Assembly: GCA_947044365.1 (NCBI GenBank)
Contig: OX345636.1
Coordinates: 20,252,548-20,316,547, forward strand
Direction: 5' to 3'
Length of the DNA: 64,000 bases
From: Petrosia ficiformis
Taxonomy: Eukaryota; Porifera; Demospongiae; Haplosclerida; Petrosiidae
How positions within the stretch are numbered: position 1 is the first letter of the stretch; each line of letters starts with the position of its first letter. The translations under genes and the position numbers were made by a program. The notes under the pieces were generated by a model. It was not told the origin of the DNA and did no database searches. It saw only the letters and a list, made by a program, of their open reading frames with translations. Shown one piece after another: positions 38,538-47,044 of the stretch.

Positions 38538-41500
38538 CACCTGAGGCATGTATGTATGTATGTATATATGTATGTACATGTATGTATGTATATATGTATG
38601 TACATGTAGATTTATGGAATGCACTACTAAAACTATATATAAACCACTAATCCTATCAACTTCGAAACATTAACCTAAAACTCACCCTAAACCACTTCCA
38701 AATCTGAAAAACATGAAAGCAGCAAAATTAGGAGATAGTCCAGAAGCTAATCCAAATACACCATTAATGCATAATGACATTATCAGAGATACTCTTCGAC
38801 CAGCAACGTCTGCCCAGGTACCCCAAAAATATCCACCAAACTAGATGAATAAAAGATAAAGCTATAACTATAATTATACAAAAGTAATAAAAAAATAAAA
38901 AGATATATAGAGAAAAAAGTATCCCTATGACTGTCTCCAGCACTCAGTAATCATGGCTGACTTTATCATGCCTGAAACCAAAGATTATAGAACAACAATC
39001 TTTGCTGAAACACAACAGCCTACTATAGTAATTTTTTCGATTATCTACTCTCCTTACCTTTAAAAATATATATTTCAGGAAGAATAGCCAGCTATTAGTT
39101 CCAGTTTCTACATAAGCTAGTAAAGCTACAAGCAACTTTCTTACTCTGTACTAGTCTGGAAAGCTTGAGCGCGCGTTCTATTACACACCACGCCCATTAA
39201 TTGACAGAGCCCCCGGGAATGACGTAACTTCCTTAACTACAGTCTAATACAGTATAGTACAGAATAGTACAGTATAGTACAGTATAGTACAGTATAATAC
39301 AGTATAGTACAGTATAATACATTATAGTACAGTATAATACAATATAATACAGTATAGTACAGTATAATACATTATAGTACAGTATAATACATTATAGTAC
39401 AGTATAATACAGTACAATACAGTACAATACAGTATAGTACAGTAATACATTATAGTACAATATAATACAGTAACAGAGGGTCAAAGACACGACATTTGAT
39501 GAATCCAGTAGAAACAATACCGAGGTGTATAACAGACTTCCACCATTGGCACACATTTTTTATCGTTTCCATGCTAACTTGTGCATGTAAATAAGTTCAC
39601 TCACCTGGCTTTTGGGTTTATAATAACAGTAATGGACTTTGCAAGTGCTATAGAAGACTGTCTTCTACAAGCAGATAAAGATTTCGACAAACTCTGTTCA
39701 CAATTAACACAGCAACAATTTGCAAATTATGTGACTCCACCCGTAAAGACTGGGAGGTTTGATAACACATTTAGAAACCTCATTATAAGCAATCTGATTG
39801 GTCAATTCAATCTAGTCATGGTAGAATATATATATAGGTTATATACCGTTTTCGCGGTTCATATGTGTGTTTATAATCCCGAGGAAGCCATATAGTAACC
39901 GAGTGCGTAGCACAAGGTTGCTATGGGCTTTCGAGGGATTATTAACACACGTATGAACCGCGAAAACGGTATCTAAGGTATTTAAAATGCAACTACCAGA
40001 CTGGTTGAGGCTTTGCCCGTGTTCATTTACCTCATCTCTTGTCAACCAAAAATTACGCTTAAATCAGACGAATCGTTATTCGAGTAAATCAAATAGCTAG
40101 TAACACAGCGCCTAGCAACGTCGCGTCGAAATATAAAATAACTAAAAACTCGCCTCAATTCACTCAACTGCAACTCTGAATTTCTGAAGTCTGAGTATCC
40201 ACGGCCTTCTTAAAAGGTCTTCTGTCCAACTACATGTATGTAAGCTAAAATCTTCAGCTTTTTGAAATCCAAAAGTTACACAGCTGACAAAATTGAGATG
40301 TAGGCGTTGCCCTCAGAGAGCAAAACACTTGCGCTATTGATCACCTTGCTATCTTTCTGTAGCTAAAGAAGAGTACCACGTGGCTATCTTGTTATGTTTT
40401 CTATCCAACAAAATAATAACTATAATCTAAATTGCTCAGATACTGTATTCTTGGTTTCCATGCGCAATAGAACTACCTTGGAAACATTAATTACTTCGGG
40501 CTCCACCCTCAGTAAGATGACCTTCAATTTTGAACAGTTAGACTGTTCATCCTTCATGCTACATGTATATTCATTGTTTATTCTTAATAAATTATGGGTT
40601 AATAAGTGAACCAGGGGAGTTAATAAGTAAGCCCGGGGAGTTAATATTAAGTAAATATTTAGCAACCTGTAATTGTGCAATCTAATTAGTCAATTCAAAT
40701 AGTGTATATAATAAAATACAGTATAATACAGTATAATACAGTATAATACATTGTATATAATACAGGATAGTACAGTATAATACAGTATAATATATAATAC
40801 AGTATAATATATAATACAGTATAATCCAGTATAATATATAATACAGTATAATCCAGTATAATATATAATACAGTATAATACAGTATAATATATAGTACAG
40901 TATAATCCAGTATAATATATAATACAGTATAATCCAGTATTATATATAATACAGTATAATCCAATATAATATATAGTACAGTATAATCCAGTATAATATA
41001 TAATACAGTATAATACAGTATAATATATAGTACAGTATAATCCAGTATAATATATAATACAGTATAATCCAGTATAATATATAATACAGTATAATACAGT
41101 ATAATATATAGTACAGTATAATCCAGTATAATATATAATACAGTATAATACAGTATAATATATAGTACAGTATAATACAGTATAATATAGTATAATATAT
41201 AATACAGTATAATCCAGTATAATATATAATACAGTATAATACAGTATAATATATAATACAGTATAATACAGTATAATATATAATACAGTATAATACAGTA
41301 TAATACATAATACAGTATAATACAGTATAATATATAGTACAGTATAATACAGTATAATACAGTATAATATATAGTACAGTATAATACAGTATAATATATA
41401 ATACAGTATAATACAGTATAATATATAGTACAGTATAATACAGTATAATATATAATACAGTATAATCCAGTATAATATATAATACAGTATAATACAGTAT

Positions 41501-44500
41501 AATATATAATACAGTATAATACAGTATAATATATAATACAGTATAATACAGTATAATATATAATACAGTATAATCCAGTATAATATATAATACAGTATAA
41601 TACAGTATAATATACAATGTATAATACAGTATAATACAGTACAGTACAGTATAATACAGTATAATATATAATACAGTATAATACAGTATAATATATAATA
41701 TAGTATAATACAGTGAGTTTTGATCAAAATAAAACAGCAAAGCAACAATTTCTTGTACGTGTTACCCAAGCTGAAGATTTAGAGAGAGCAATTGCTGAAC
41801 GAGGCCCAAAGAATACCAAGAATAGTACCATTTGGGGTTCAAGTTTGTTTCAGTCTTGGTGTGACAAGCGAGGCATGAATAGAAGTGTACTTGAGTTGTC
41901 GGAGATAAACTCAACCAGAGTATTGCTTCCACATTATGATTATTAAAAGGAGATATTATTGTGTGACCCAATTTGTGAAACTAAACTTGTTGGACATAAT
42001 AACAAACACTTACACATATCTTTAAACATTGGCTTTTCGGCCATTTTGTAGAGGAAGCCACTGAAATTTCGTATTCAGAAAGACTAGTTAATGCTCCTTT
42101 TACATGAAGATACCACCAAATTTAGATATATAGCTCTCTGTACAAAATGGCCGAATAGCTGGTGTTTAAAAGTACATTGTATATGTATATGCAAGCATTT
42201 GTTCAAAATTATTATATGCTCAAGTATGGTTTTCACAAATTTGATCACATTATTATATACATGTACATGTATATGTGTTGTATGCTAATAAAAAGAATTT
42301 GCTTCCAAGCTGCATACTGTACAAATTTAATAAACCACCTTTAAATTGTTTTCTTTCATTACACAGACACTAAATACAGACACAGAGAGTCAGACAAAGA
42401 GACAGACAATGAGACAGACACACAGAGAGGTACATAAGCATGCAGTCACAAATACATACCATCATTCCCAGAAATATAATCGAATCCAATGCTCCAGCTT
42501 GAGAAGAAGTAGGATTAAGAGCAGATGATGAATTTTGCAAGACAGGTATTACAAATGATACAGCAGTCACTTCAACAGAATCTGATGAGAGCGCCCAACC
42601 ACACACTATAATAAATATAATACTCCACATGATAATGTGTCTATACAGTACACATATATCTTATACATAACATGTTTCCACGTCTATAATTATGAATATC
42701 ATTATTATAGTCTAAATTACAATATACAGTACAGAGTTTTTGATGTTTTGAAGCATGGGCCAAATTGGCTCAACAATGGTTAGTGTGTGCACCATTGGGA
42801 ATACATCTTAAGCCAATTGACAAAGAGTTAATGCTGTTAGTGACAATATAATCATAATTAACTGTGCCATTGGCCCAAAAAAAAAACTGTGTAGTGCAAA
42901 TTAAGAAGCTCTTTGGGCCAATGGTGCGCAATATCAGCTTATCAAAAACACTGATACAGTAGCTAAATCAACCAATGATATTTCTTAATTACAGGTTTCT
43001 ACAACACATGGAGATAAGTACCCGAAATTTTACTTAGATACTATGAACATCTGATTAAAATAAGTGTGAATAATATTTTTACAATGTAGAAAATAATTAT
43101 AATACACAACTAGATGTTCTGAGAACACATACTCCACGCAATAATGCATAACTCATTGTAATAGTAGGTAAATTGTTTTAAGTTCCAAACACATGTTATG
43201 ATTATTATTAGGAAGGGCATGACTGACCAAATAATGGTGGACATTTTTAAACTGATAATAAAAACTCAGGAATTACGAATACTATGAACTGCATTAGCTT
43301 TGCAAGTTATGCATACGTTCTTACATGTATATGACTATATTCTAGCTGATTGACGTGTTTAGAAGATGTTTAAAGTATTGATTCCAATTATTTTGCATGA
43401 CAAACAGAATGACTGACTACTGACTGACAAACAAACACAACCAATCGTTTGAACCCTTGAGCACCCTTGAGCAGGGTAAAAATTATATCACAGTACAAGT
43501 AGTAATTATTAATTCAGTCTTCACAATCATCAATATTTATATTGATGATTACATTTGCATATAAAGTAAATTTTTTATTTCTTCGCATAAAAGTGAGGTC
43601 TTTCAAAAAGACAATATAAAACTCTTTTATATTATTTTAGTTAATTAGCTATAACTATAAGTAAATTGCAAGAAACTTAAGTATGTATGTATGTGTGCAT
43701 GTATGTATGTGTGTATGCAGGGGTGTGGAAACTTTAAGTCAACTGCCGGACATTTTGACCTCTTTTCATCACTCTTGTCCTGCTCCCAATATACTTTGTA
43801 TACAGTTCAGTTTCAATTTACCGGACATTCACTAGATTTGTCGGACAATGTCCTACATGACTGGCTGTTTCCACACCACTGTGTGTATGTATGTATGTAT
43901 GTATGTATGTGTATGTATGTATGTATGTATGTATGCATGTATGTATGTATGTATGTGTATGTATGTATGTATGTATGTATGTATATGTATGTATGTATGA
44001 ATGTATGTATGTATGTATGTATGTATGTATGTATGTATGTGTATGTATTCAGTATTGTGAATAATGATTTATATACTGTACTAGTGATGCACAGATAAGT
44101 CATTTCATCGATATTTCAATAAACTGATAATTACTTCAGATATGTACTGATAACTGATCCATCATTATATTTATATTCTGGTTTCTGATTCTTTCAATAA
44201 AAATGAGCATTTATGATTATCATAAAAGCATGTTATAACCCAGACATGGGGCAAGCACTTGAGTGCTTGTGCTTGAAAGCACATTTTTTTGAAGTGCTTG
44301 GAGGTGCTTTCAAGTACTTTTCTGTCACAAGCACTTGTGCTTGCACTTATAGCATTGGTGCTTTTAAGCATATTATCAAACACAAAGGCTTCCTGCATCT
44401 TCAGCTCCAGTTGAAAGGCTATTTAGGGAAAGTGTTTAGGCCAGAAAGGTGCCGACTTGCTGACACTACATTTTTTAAACTTATGTTCATAAGTTGTAAC

Positions 44501-45465
44501 AATATATATTTACAATAAAATTTAATAAAAGATTTAACATTCATTCTGTTTCTGAAGCTAGGAAATATATACTCAGTCAACAAGTGCTTATGTTTGTGCT
44601 TTAAGCCCTTTGCAAGTGCTTGAAATTGTGCTTCAAGCACTTTTTTTATAAAGCACATGTGCTTGTACTTTTGCTTCAAGCCCTTTTGAAAGTGCTTGAA
44701 CTTGTGCTTCAAGCAATTTACAAAGTGCTTGCCCTATGTCTGTTATAACCACAAGAAATGACATTATTGGTATACTTTTTACAATATCGATAGCATCGTT
44801 TAGAAATAACTGATACCGATACTAAAAATAATGACCTATACCGATATATAATATATATATATATATAATATATATATATATAGGATCAAGTGTAAAGAAC
44901 GGCACCAGTGGAGAACACACCCATTACGGCACGTACGCGATACATTGTGGGAAAATTGACATGTGTGTTCTGTTACTGCATCCAACTTCTCTATTGCACT
45001 GATGGGGACCCGACCGATACAAAGCTAACCCTAGGATGTACGACCAAGGGACCCTATTTCCTGTGTTTTACATTTCTCCTCGACGGATCAACTGTAATAT
45101 TCGCCTCTCCCGTTTAACGTAAAACCCAAGAAATAGGGTCCCTTGGTCGTACATCCTAGGGTTAGCTTTGTATCGGTAGGGTCCCTATCAGTACAATAGA
45201 GAAGTGAATGGTCACTCCCATTTCAATTCTACACTGGTGCCATTCTTTACACTTGATCCTATATATATATATATATATACATACCTAATAGCAATATAAC
45301 GTGAAAGAAACCATATCCTGCTTTATCTAACAAGCTGTCAAAGACTCTCCCTCTCCGTCCTCCACTTTCATCGTCCTCTTTGTCTTCCCTCCGTACGATT
45401 AAAGGTGAATCTTCATTGGGTGAATTCTCTTTAGGCAAATCCGACATAGAAGAACCGGTTTCCAT
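24597..45465 (-). CDS. SV2-like major facilitator transporter, 551 aa, complete
   Basis: Minus-strand exons: 45465-45285, 42605-42460, 38840-38686, 36728-36449, 35553-35467, 34872-34789, 33444-33356, 32421-32213, 30104-29942 and 24858-24597 (stop TGA). All ten keep frame (phases 1,0,2,0,0,0,2,1,2). A cytosolic acidic N-terminus (METGSSMSDL) precedes twelve expected membrane segments. Family marks are VCGWALSSDSVEV in TM1, the MFS motif A GTWADVAGRR, GVGGSIPVVFSYFAEF, FLPESPGYLFS, FGYYGLVLWFPEYF and VPELYPVHLR. The TM7-8 luminal loop is only about 40 residues (CNTSC) and lacks the pentapeptide region of vertebrate SV2, so it may be SVOP/SV22-like in role. Substrate unknown. Many introns carry repeats and MITEs. 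Membership of the SV2/SVOP group is secure; orthology to a particular SV2 is not. Confidence 0.9.
24899..25510. mobile_element. MITE with long inverted ends and TA target duplication
   Basis: Terminal arms of about 112 bp (24899-25010 and about 25400-25510) are near-perfect inverted copies beginning GAGTAAAG, flanked on both sides by TA. This fits a Tc1/mariner-type MITE. It ends about 40 bp upstream (transcript direction) of the last SV2-like exon. Confidence 0.8.
26319..27013. repeat. 72-bp minisatellite, about 9.5 copies
   Basis: Units start CCCTATCACACACTAACC every 72 bases, with one shortened copy near 26743. It lies in the last intron of the SV2-like gene, away from splice sites. Confidence 0.85.
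28012..28313 (-). pseudogene. Broken ETPEQ-repeat ORF fragment, probably transposon-borne
   Basis: Read on the minus strand it encodes Arg-rich repeats of about 23 residues (RETPEQHQARLKGDR, then QRTLETPDD followed by a TGA stop, then RLEADRMRVSRQRAVET). The pattern matches the ORF inside the hAT element at 51720-53520. It lies in an SV2-like intron and is not part of that gene. Confidence 0.5.
30091..30691. repeat. 38-bp minisatellite that repeats the exon 9 acceptor of the SV2-like gene
   Basis: About 16 copies of a 38-bp unit. On the minus strand each reads CTATTCTATACAG|CTATTTC, which is the acceptor of exon 30104-29942 plus its first 16 coding bases. The array begins in the exon and extends into the upstream intron. 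All three minus-strand frames stay open through much of it. Confidence 0.9.
30831..31567. mobile_element. MITE of the TTCACATTC family, split by a nested MITE
   Basis: Both ends (TAAATGTTATTCACATTC and AATGTAAACAGACTTTA) and internal pieces match the element at 22352-22623 in reverse orientation. About 470 bp of the GGCCATCCCTATA family is inserted at about 30935-31405. Confidence 0.6.
30935..31405 (+). mobile_element. Nested GGCCATCCCTATA-family MITE
   Basis: Begins near ATGGCCCATAGGGGATCC, has the core GTTAATTAATGGGTGTGGC and ends near AGCAATGGTAGGGATAC. Its insertion interrupts the older MITE around it. Confidence 0.6.
31610..32050 (-). mobile_element. GGCCATCCCTATA-family MITE, reverse copy
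   Basis: Starts GAGAAAAAGTATCCCTCTG and ends GGGATGGCCCTATGGGCCAT; core present on the minus strand near 31890-31920. Together with the nested copy at 30935-31405 it makes an inverted pair about 200 bp apart. Confidence 0.6.
32905..33155. repeat. 63-bp minisatellite, 4 copies
   Basis: Units contain AAAATGCAGATAACATG, ATCACATGTACATGT and the palindrome GTAGTCTTGTAGACTAC. They lie in the intron between SV2-like exons 7 and 8. Confidence 0.85.
33593..34480 (+). mobile_element. GGCCATCCCTATA-family MITE split by a hAT-like insertion
   Basis: The left end (TTATGGCCAACAGCGCCATC, about 33595) and the rest of the family sequence (resuming near 34198, core GTCAATTAATGGGTGTGG, end near 34470) are separated by the element at 33664-34197. 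Confidence 0.5.
33664..34197. mobile_element. hAT-type non-autonomous element with internal tandem repeats
   Basis: Starts TAGTGTTGTTCTAGTTC and ends near TTAACACTA. Flanking octamers TTTGTGTC and CCTGTGTC agree at six positions. The interior has repeats of AGAACTAATACAGGACTAAT. Its ends match the relic at 8629-9892. Confidence 0.55.
34662..34800. repeat. 25-bp minisatellite that repeats the exon 6 donor of the SV2-like gene
   Basis: Six copies of a 25-bp unit. On the minus strand each reads ATCAAACTT|GTAAGTATTG, identical to the end of exon 34872-34789 and its donor. The terminal copy is the real junction; four more keep GTAAGT, and the most distal has GTATTT. Confidence 0.9.
36317..36372 (-). 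other. tRNA-like fragment, possible SINE
   Basis: On the minus strand GGTGGCTAAGGTTAGTGG resembles a pol III A box and TTGGGTTTGATTCCC a B box. No good cloverleaf is seen. It is intronic in the SV2-like gene. Confidence 0.35.
36871..37107. mobile_element. hAT-type MITE related to TAGTGTTGTT elements
   Basis: Begins ATGTTGTTTTAGTTAACTA and contains repeated TTAGTTAACTAAA and CCCTTTTAGTAAG blocks like those at 12991-13258. The right end is decayed. Located in SV2-like intron 3. Confidence 0.5.
37252..37585. repeat. (ATGT)n microsatellite block
   Basis: Imperfect TATG tetranucleotides with ACATGTA interruptions. Long open frames on both strands are low-complexity artefacts. Just after it, near 37587-37640, GGGCTGGGTGATAT resembles a hAT terminus, but no partner end is clear. 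Confidence 0.85.
37885..38610. repeat. (ATGT)n microsatellite with inserted MITE and (GAAA)n
   Basis: TATG tetranucleotides interrupted by the MITE at 38297-38460 and by a short GAAA run at about 38505-38538. Located in an SV2-like intron. Confidence 0.85.
38297..38460. mobile_element. 164-bp hAT-type MITE, copy 1
   Basis: Ends CAGGGGTGTGGAAAC and GTTTCCACACCACTG are inverted repeats. The flanking octamer TATGTATA is present on both sides, though the host repeat makes that weak alone. Same length as the copy at 43718-43881. Confidence 0.75.
38885..39242 (-). mobile_element. GGCCATCCCTATA-family MITE, truncated reverse copy
   Basis: Starts AGAGAAAAAAGTATCCCTATG, core on the minus strand near 39185-39215. 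Its other end is replaced by the TATAATACAG array. Confidence 0.55.
39243..39473. repeat. Decamer array AGTATAATAC
   Basis: Tandem AGTATAATAC/AGTATAGTAC units. The same decamers form the 1-kb array at 40705-41716. Confidence 0.85.
39632..39795 (+). other. Possible coding fragment, unrecognised
   Basis: Open frame starting MDFASAIEDCLLQADKDF and continuing QQQFANYVTPPVKTGRF has ordinary protein composition, unlike the surrounding AT-rich repeats. It runs into a foldback MITE. It may belong with the fragment at 41713-41946 as a captured or decayed gene, plus strand, inside an SV2-like intron. Confidence 0.3.
39843..39972. mobile_element. 130-bp foldback MITE
   Basis: Ends ATACCGTTTTCGCGGTTCAT and its complement form inverted arms of roughly 40 bp with few mismatches. 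The interior is GC-richer than the flanks. Confidence 0.8.
40705..41716. repeat. 1-kb satellite-like array of TATAATACAG decamers
   Basis: Decamers alternate with TATAATATA and TATAATCCAG variants, forming higher-order units of about 36 bp. A minus-strand frame of 359 residues made only of Leu, Tyr, Ile and Cys is a repeat artefact. Confidence 0.85.
41713..41946 (+). pseudogene. Possible DUF3504/Crypton-like fragment
   Basis: Open frame with FLVRVTQAEDLERAIAERG, then PKNTKNSTIWGSSLFQSW. The PKNT...W...LFQSW pattern recalls the N-terminal region of KIAA1958/ZMYM-type, Crypton-derived proteins. It begins right at the end of the decamer array and stops at 41946. This family assignment is from memory of pattern and is weak. 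Confidence 0.3.
43105..43450. repeat. Dispersed repeat, copy 1
   Basis: Shares GATGTTCTGAGAACACATAC, AATGGTGGAC, AGGAATTACG and GTATGCATACGTTCTT-like blocks with 55370-55625 on the opposite strand. No ends or coding identified. Confidence 0.55.
43718..43881. mobile_element. 164-bp hAT-type MITE, copy 2
   Basis: Ends CAGGGGTGTGGAAAC and GTTTCCACACCACTG. The octamer TGTGTATG is repeated exactly at 43710-43717 and 43882-43889, the 8-bp duplication expected for hAT. It lies inside an (ATGT)n tract (43681-44048). Confidence 0.85.
44241..44742. mobile_element. 502-bp non-autonomous hAT element
   Basis: Starts CAGACATGGGGCAAGCACTT and ends GTGCTTGCCCTATGTCTG, an inverted repeat. It is flanked by exact TTATAACC duplications (44233-44240 and 44743-44750). 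The interior is filled with AAGCACTT-type motifs in both orientations. Confidence 0.88.
44882..45260. mobile_element. 379-bp near-perfect foldback element
   Basis: The two halves are inverted copies: AGGATCAAGTGTAAAGAA at the left end, and CCCTAGGATGTACGACC against GGTCGTACATCCTAGGG in the interior. It is flanked by (AT)n. It ends 23 nt from the donor of SV2-like exon 1. Confidence 0.85.
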
Positions 45466-45472
45466 TTTGTAT

Positions 45473-45478
45473 CACGTG
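45473..45478 (-). promoter_or_regulatory. CACGTG E-box just upstream of the SV2-like start codon
   Basis: CACGTG lies 8-13 nt upstream of the ATG at 45465. Similar boxes precede other start codons here. Whether it is in the promoter or a short 5' UTR cannot be told from sequence. Confidence 0.4.
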
Positions 45479-45616
45479 TAACATGACCCACAGACCCAAT
45501 CACATTTCAACTAGTCTCGTACCCAGACCGCTACGCTCTGGAACTGGGCCAATCATCAAACCCTATACCGTATAGCGGGAAATTTCCGTTGGAAGAAATT
45601 TTCATTAAAATTACAA

Positions 45617-46152
45617 AAAGCTGGAGAAAAAACATCCCTATATTTGCTTTGTGATGACTATGTATTAAGCATTGCTGATGGCACTAGTGTCTCTACCTTT
45701 CTGTGTACTCGAAAGCTGGGGCCTGAACAAGTAAGTGTAAGCCTAATTGCAGTCTAAATACACAGATGTCTGATGAACTGACTGAGGTACTCCTTCAAGG
45801 TTCTAAATGATGACTTCCTCGTGTCTGAAACTCAACAACTTATCATACTTACTTGTTAAAGATTCTTGCATAATATCTATACTGTTTCTCTGCTATATAC
45901 AACAGTTATTAGCAGTTTTACATCCTTTCTGAATCTTCCTGGCTGGTCTGTAGCTCAAACACGCGTTCTTTTACGCGCCACGCCCATTAATTGACCGAGC
46001 CCCCGGGAATGACGCAACTTCCTTAACTACGTATACAACGAATAGTAGAGCAAGTGACACAAGAATATATATATATAATTATATATAATATATATATTAT
46101 ATACATTAAACCCCGTGGAAAGCAACTATAGGGATGGCCCTACGGGCCATAA
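45617..46152 (-). mobile_element. GGCCATCCCTATA-family MITE, well-preserved copy
   Basis: Starts GAGAAAAAACATCCCTATAT and ends ATAGGGATGGCCCTACGGGC. The ends share the inverted core CATCCCTATA-TTGCTTT. About 535 bp, nearly identical to the copy at 53521-54066, so probably recent. Confidence 0.8.
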
Positions 46153-46253
46153 TAAATTTTCGTTGAAATAAATTTGGTTGGCGAGCGGTTGATCGACCAT
46201 AGCAGTTAGCCACACCTTTTAAAAAAAATTAATTTGTGTTAGCTAGTTCTTAC

Positions 46254-46358
46254 CGCTTCATTGGCATCCTTTATAGCCTCTGGCTTAACTATGTCTGATA
46301 GCGGTCCCTTGGAGTCTGGAAGAGATGAATCAGGCTTAAAATACCGATAAGAAGCCAT
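46254..46358 (-). pseudogene. Orphan first exon of an unrecognised gene
   Basis: ATG at 46358 opens 35 codons (MASYRYFKPDSSLPDSKG, then SDIVKPEAIKDANEA) up to a good donor, GCG|GTAAGA. The composition looks protein-coding, but no following exon is visible downstream. CACGTG boxes lie at 46380-46385 and 46409-46414. It is inside a transposon-like element, so a captured or transposon exon is likely. Confidence 0.35.
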
Positions 46359-46525
46359 CGCTAGTAAACAATAATAACACACGTGTGAGAGGTGTGACTT
46401 TGAAACCACACGTGACTGTCGCAAAATTTTCCTCGAGTCAAATTTTTGTTGATTCAAATTTTCGTTGCCAACGAAAATAACGAAATTTTGCACCCAACGA
46501 ATATTTCCCGCTATACGGTATATAA

Positions 46526-46985
46526 TTTTACAACTTCCTGTCAAAGAGGAAGTGTAACCAACTTAATTAATAGAATACTGAGAATTAACGGGATCTTGGA
46601 TGTACCACACCCCAAATTACTGTAGATTGTGGTGGCGGCATGTCGGCTTCTATTGGTCGGGCGGTGCTTTGATCCGCCCTTTGATGTTACTTAAAAAAAT
46701 AAATAAAGTAAAACGAGATATTGAAATGTTGATGTACGTGTGACTTGCTTTCTAGCTATATAGTTCTAGTGAGAGAAAAAGGGATGTTGGGAGAATAAGT
46801 GAAAAATACCGTTCCCTTGCAGACTTGAGTGGATGCTGTGCTTGCAGTAGTTGGTAAGCAAGGTTGAGGTGACTGTTAGATTGCTCCAGGAAGTCCAGAA
46901 AGTTGAATCAGTTGCATCTGTGATGCTGAGCCACACCTCACACGTTATTGCATCCTTGATCAAGATGGGTGTGGTTATAATAATT
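46526..46985. mobile_element. Dispersed repeat of about 0.5 kb, copy 1, 5' of PTER
   Basis: Begins near ACAACTTCCTGTCAAAGAGG and contains GAGAAAAAGGGATGTTGGGA and GGTAAGCAAGGTTGAGGTGA. The same sequence occurs in direct orientation at 51020-51575 and inverted at 54266-54722. Outer CCACACC and GGTGTGG motifs suggest inverted ends. Confidence 0.6.
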
Positions 46986-47044
46986 TCGAGCAGTGGATTT
47001 TAGTACGAGGTTAGATTATAATTAATTTGGGGCGAGGAGAAGGC

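Larger units (their letters stand above)
45565..46521. mobile_element. DNA element with ATACCGTATAGCGGGAAAT ends
   Basis: Left end ATACCGTATAGCGGGAAAT, right end ATTTCCCGCTATACGGTAT. About 957 bp including a nested MITE (45617-46152). It lies between the divergent SV2-like and PTER start codons and contains the short coding exon at 46254-46358. Confidence 0.65.

Noticed and set aside
37174..38609. Several open frames of 70-230 residues rich in Tyr, His, Thr or Met, Cys, Val on both strands
   Set aside because: Products of the (ATGT)n microsatellite; no real protein composition.
40690..41769. Minus-strand open frame of 359 residues made of Leu, Tyr, Ile and Cys
   Set aside because: It is simply the TATAATACAG decamer array read through; composition is low-complexity and overlapping frames are open too.
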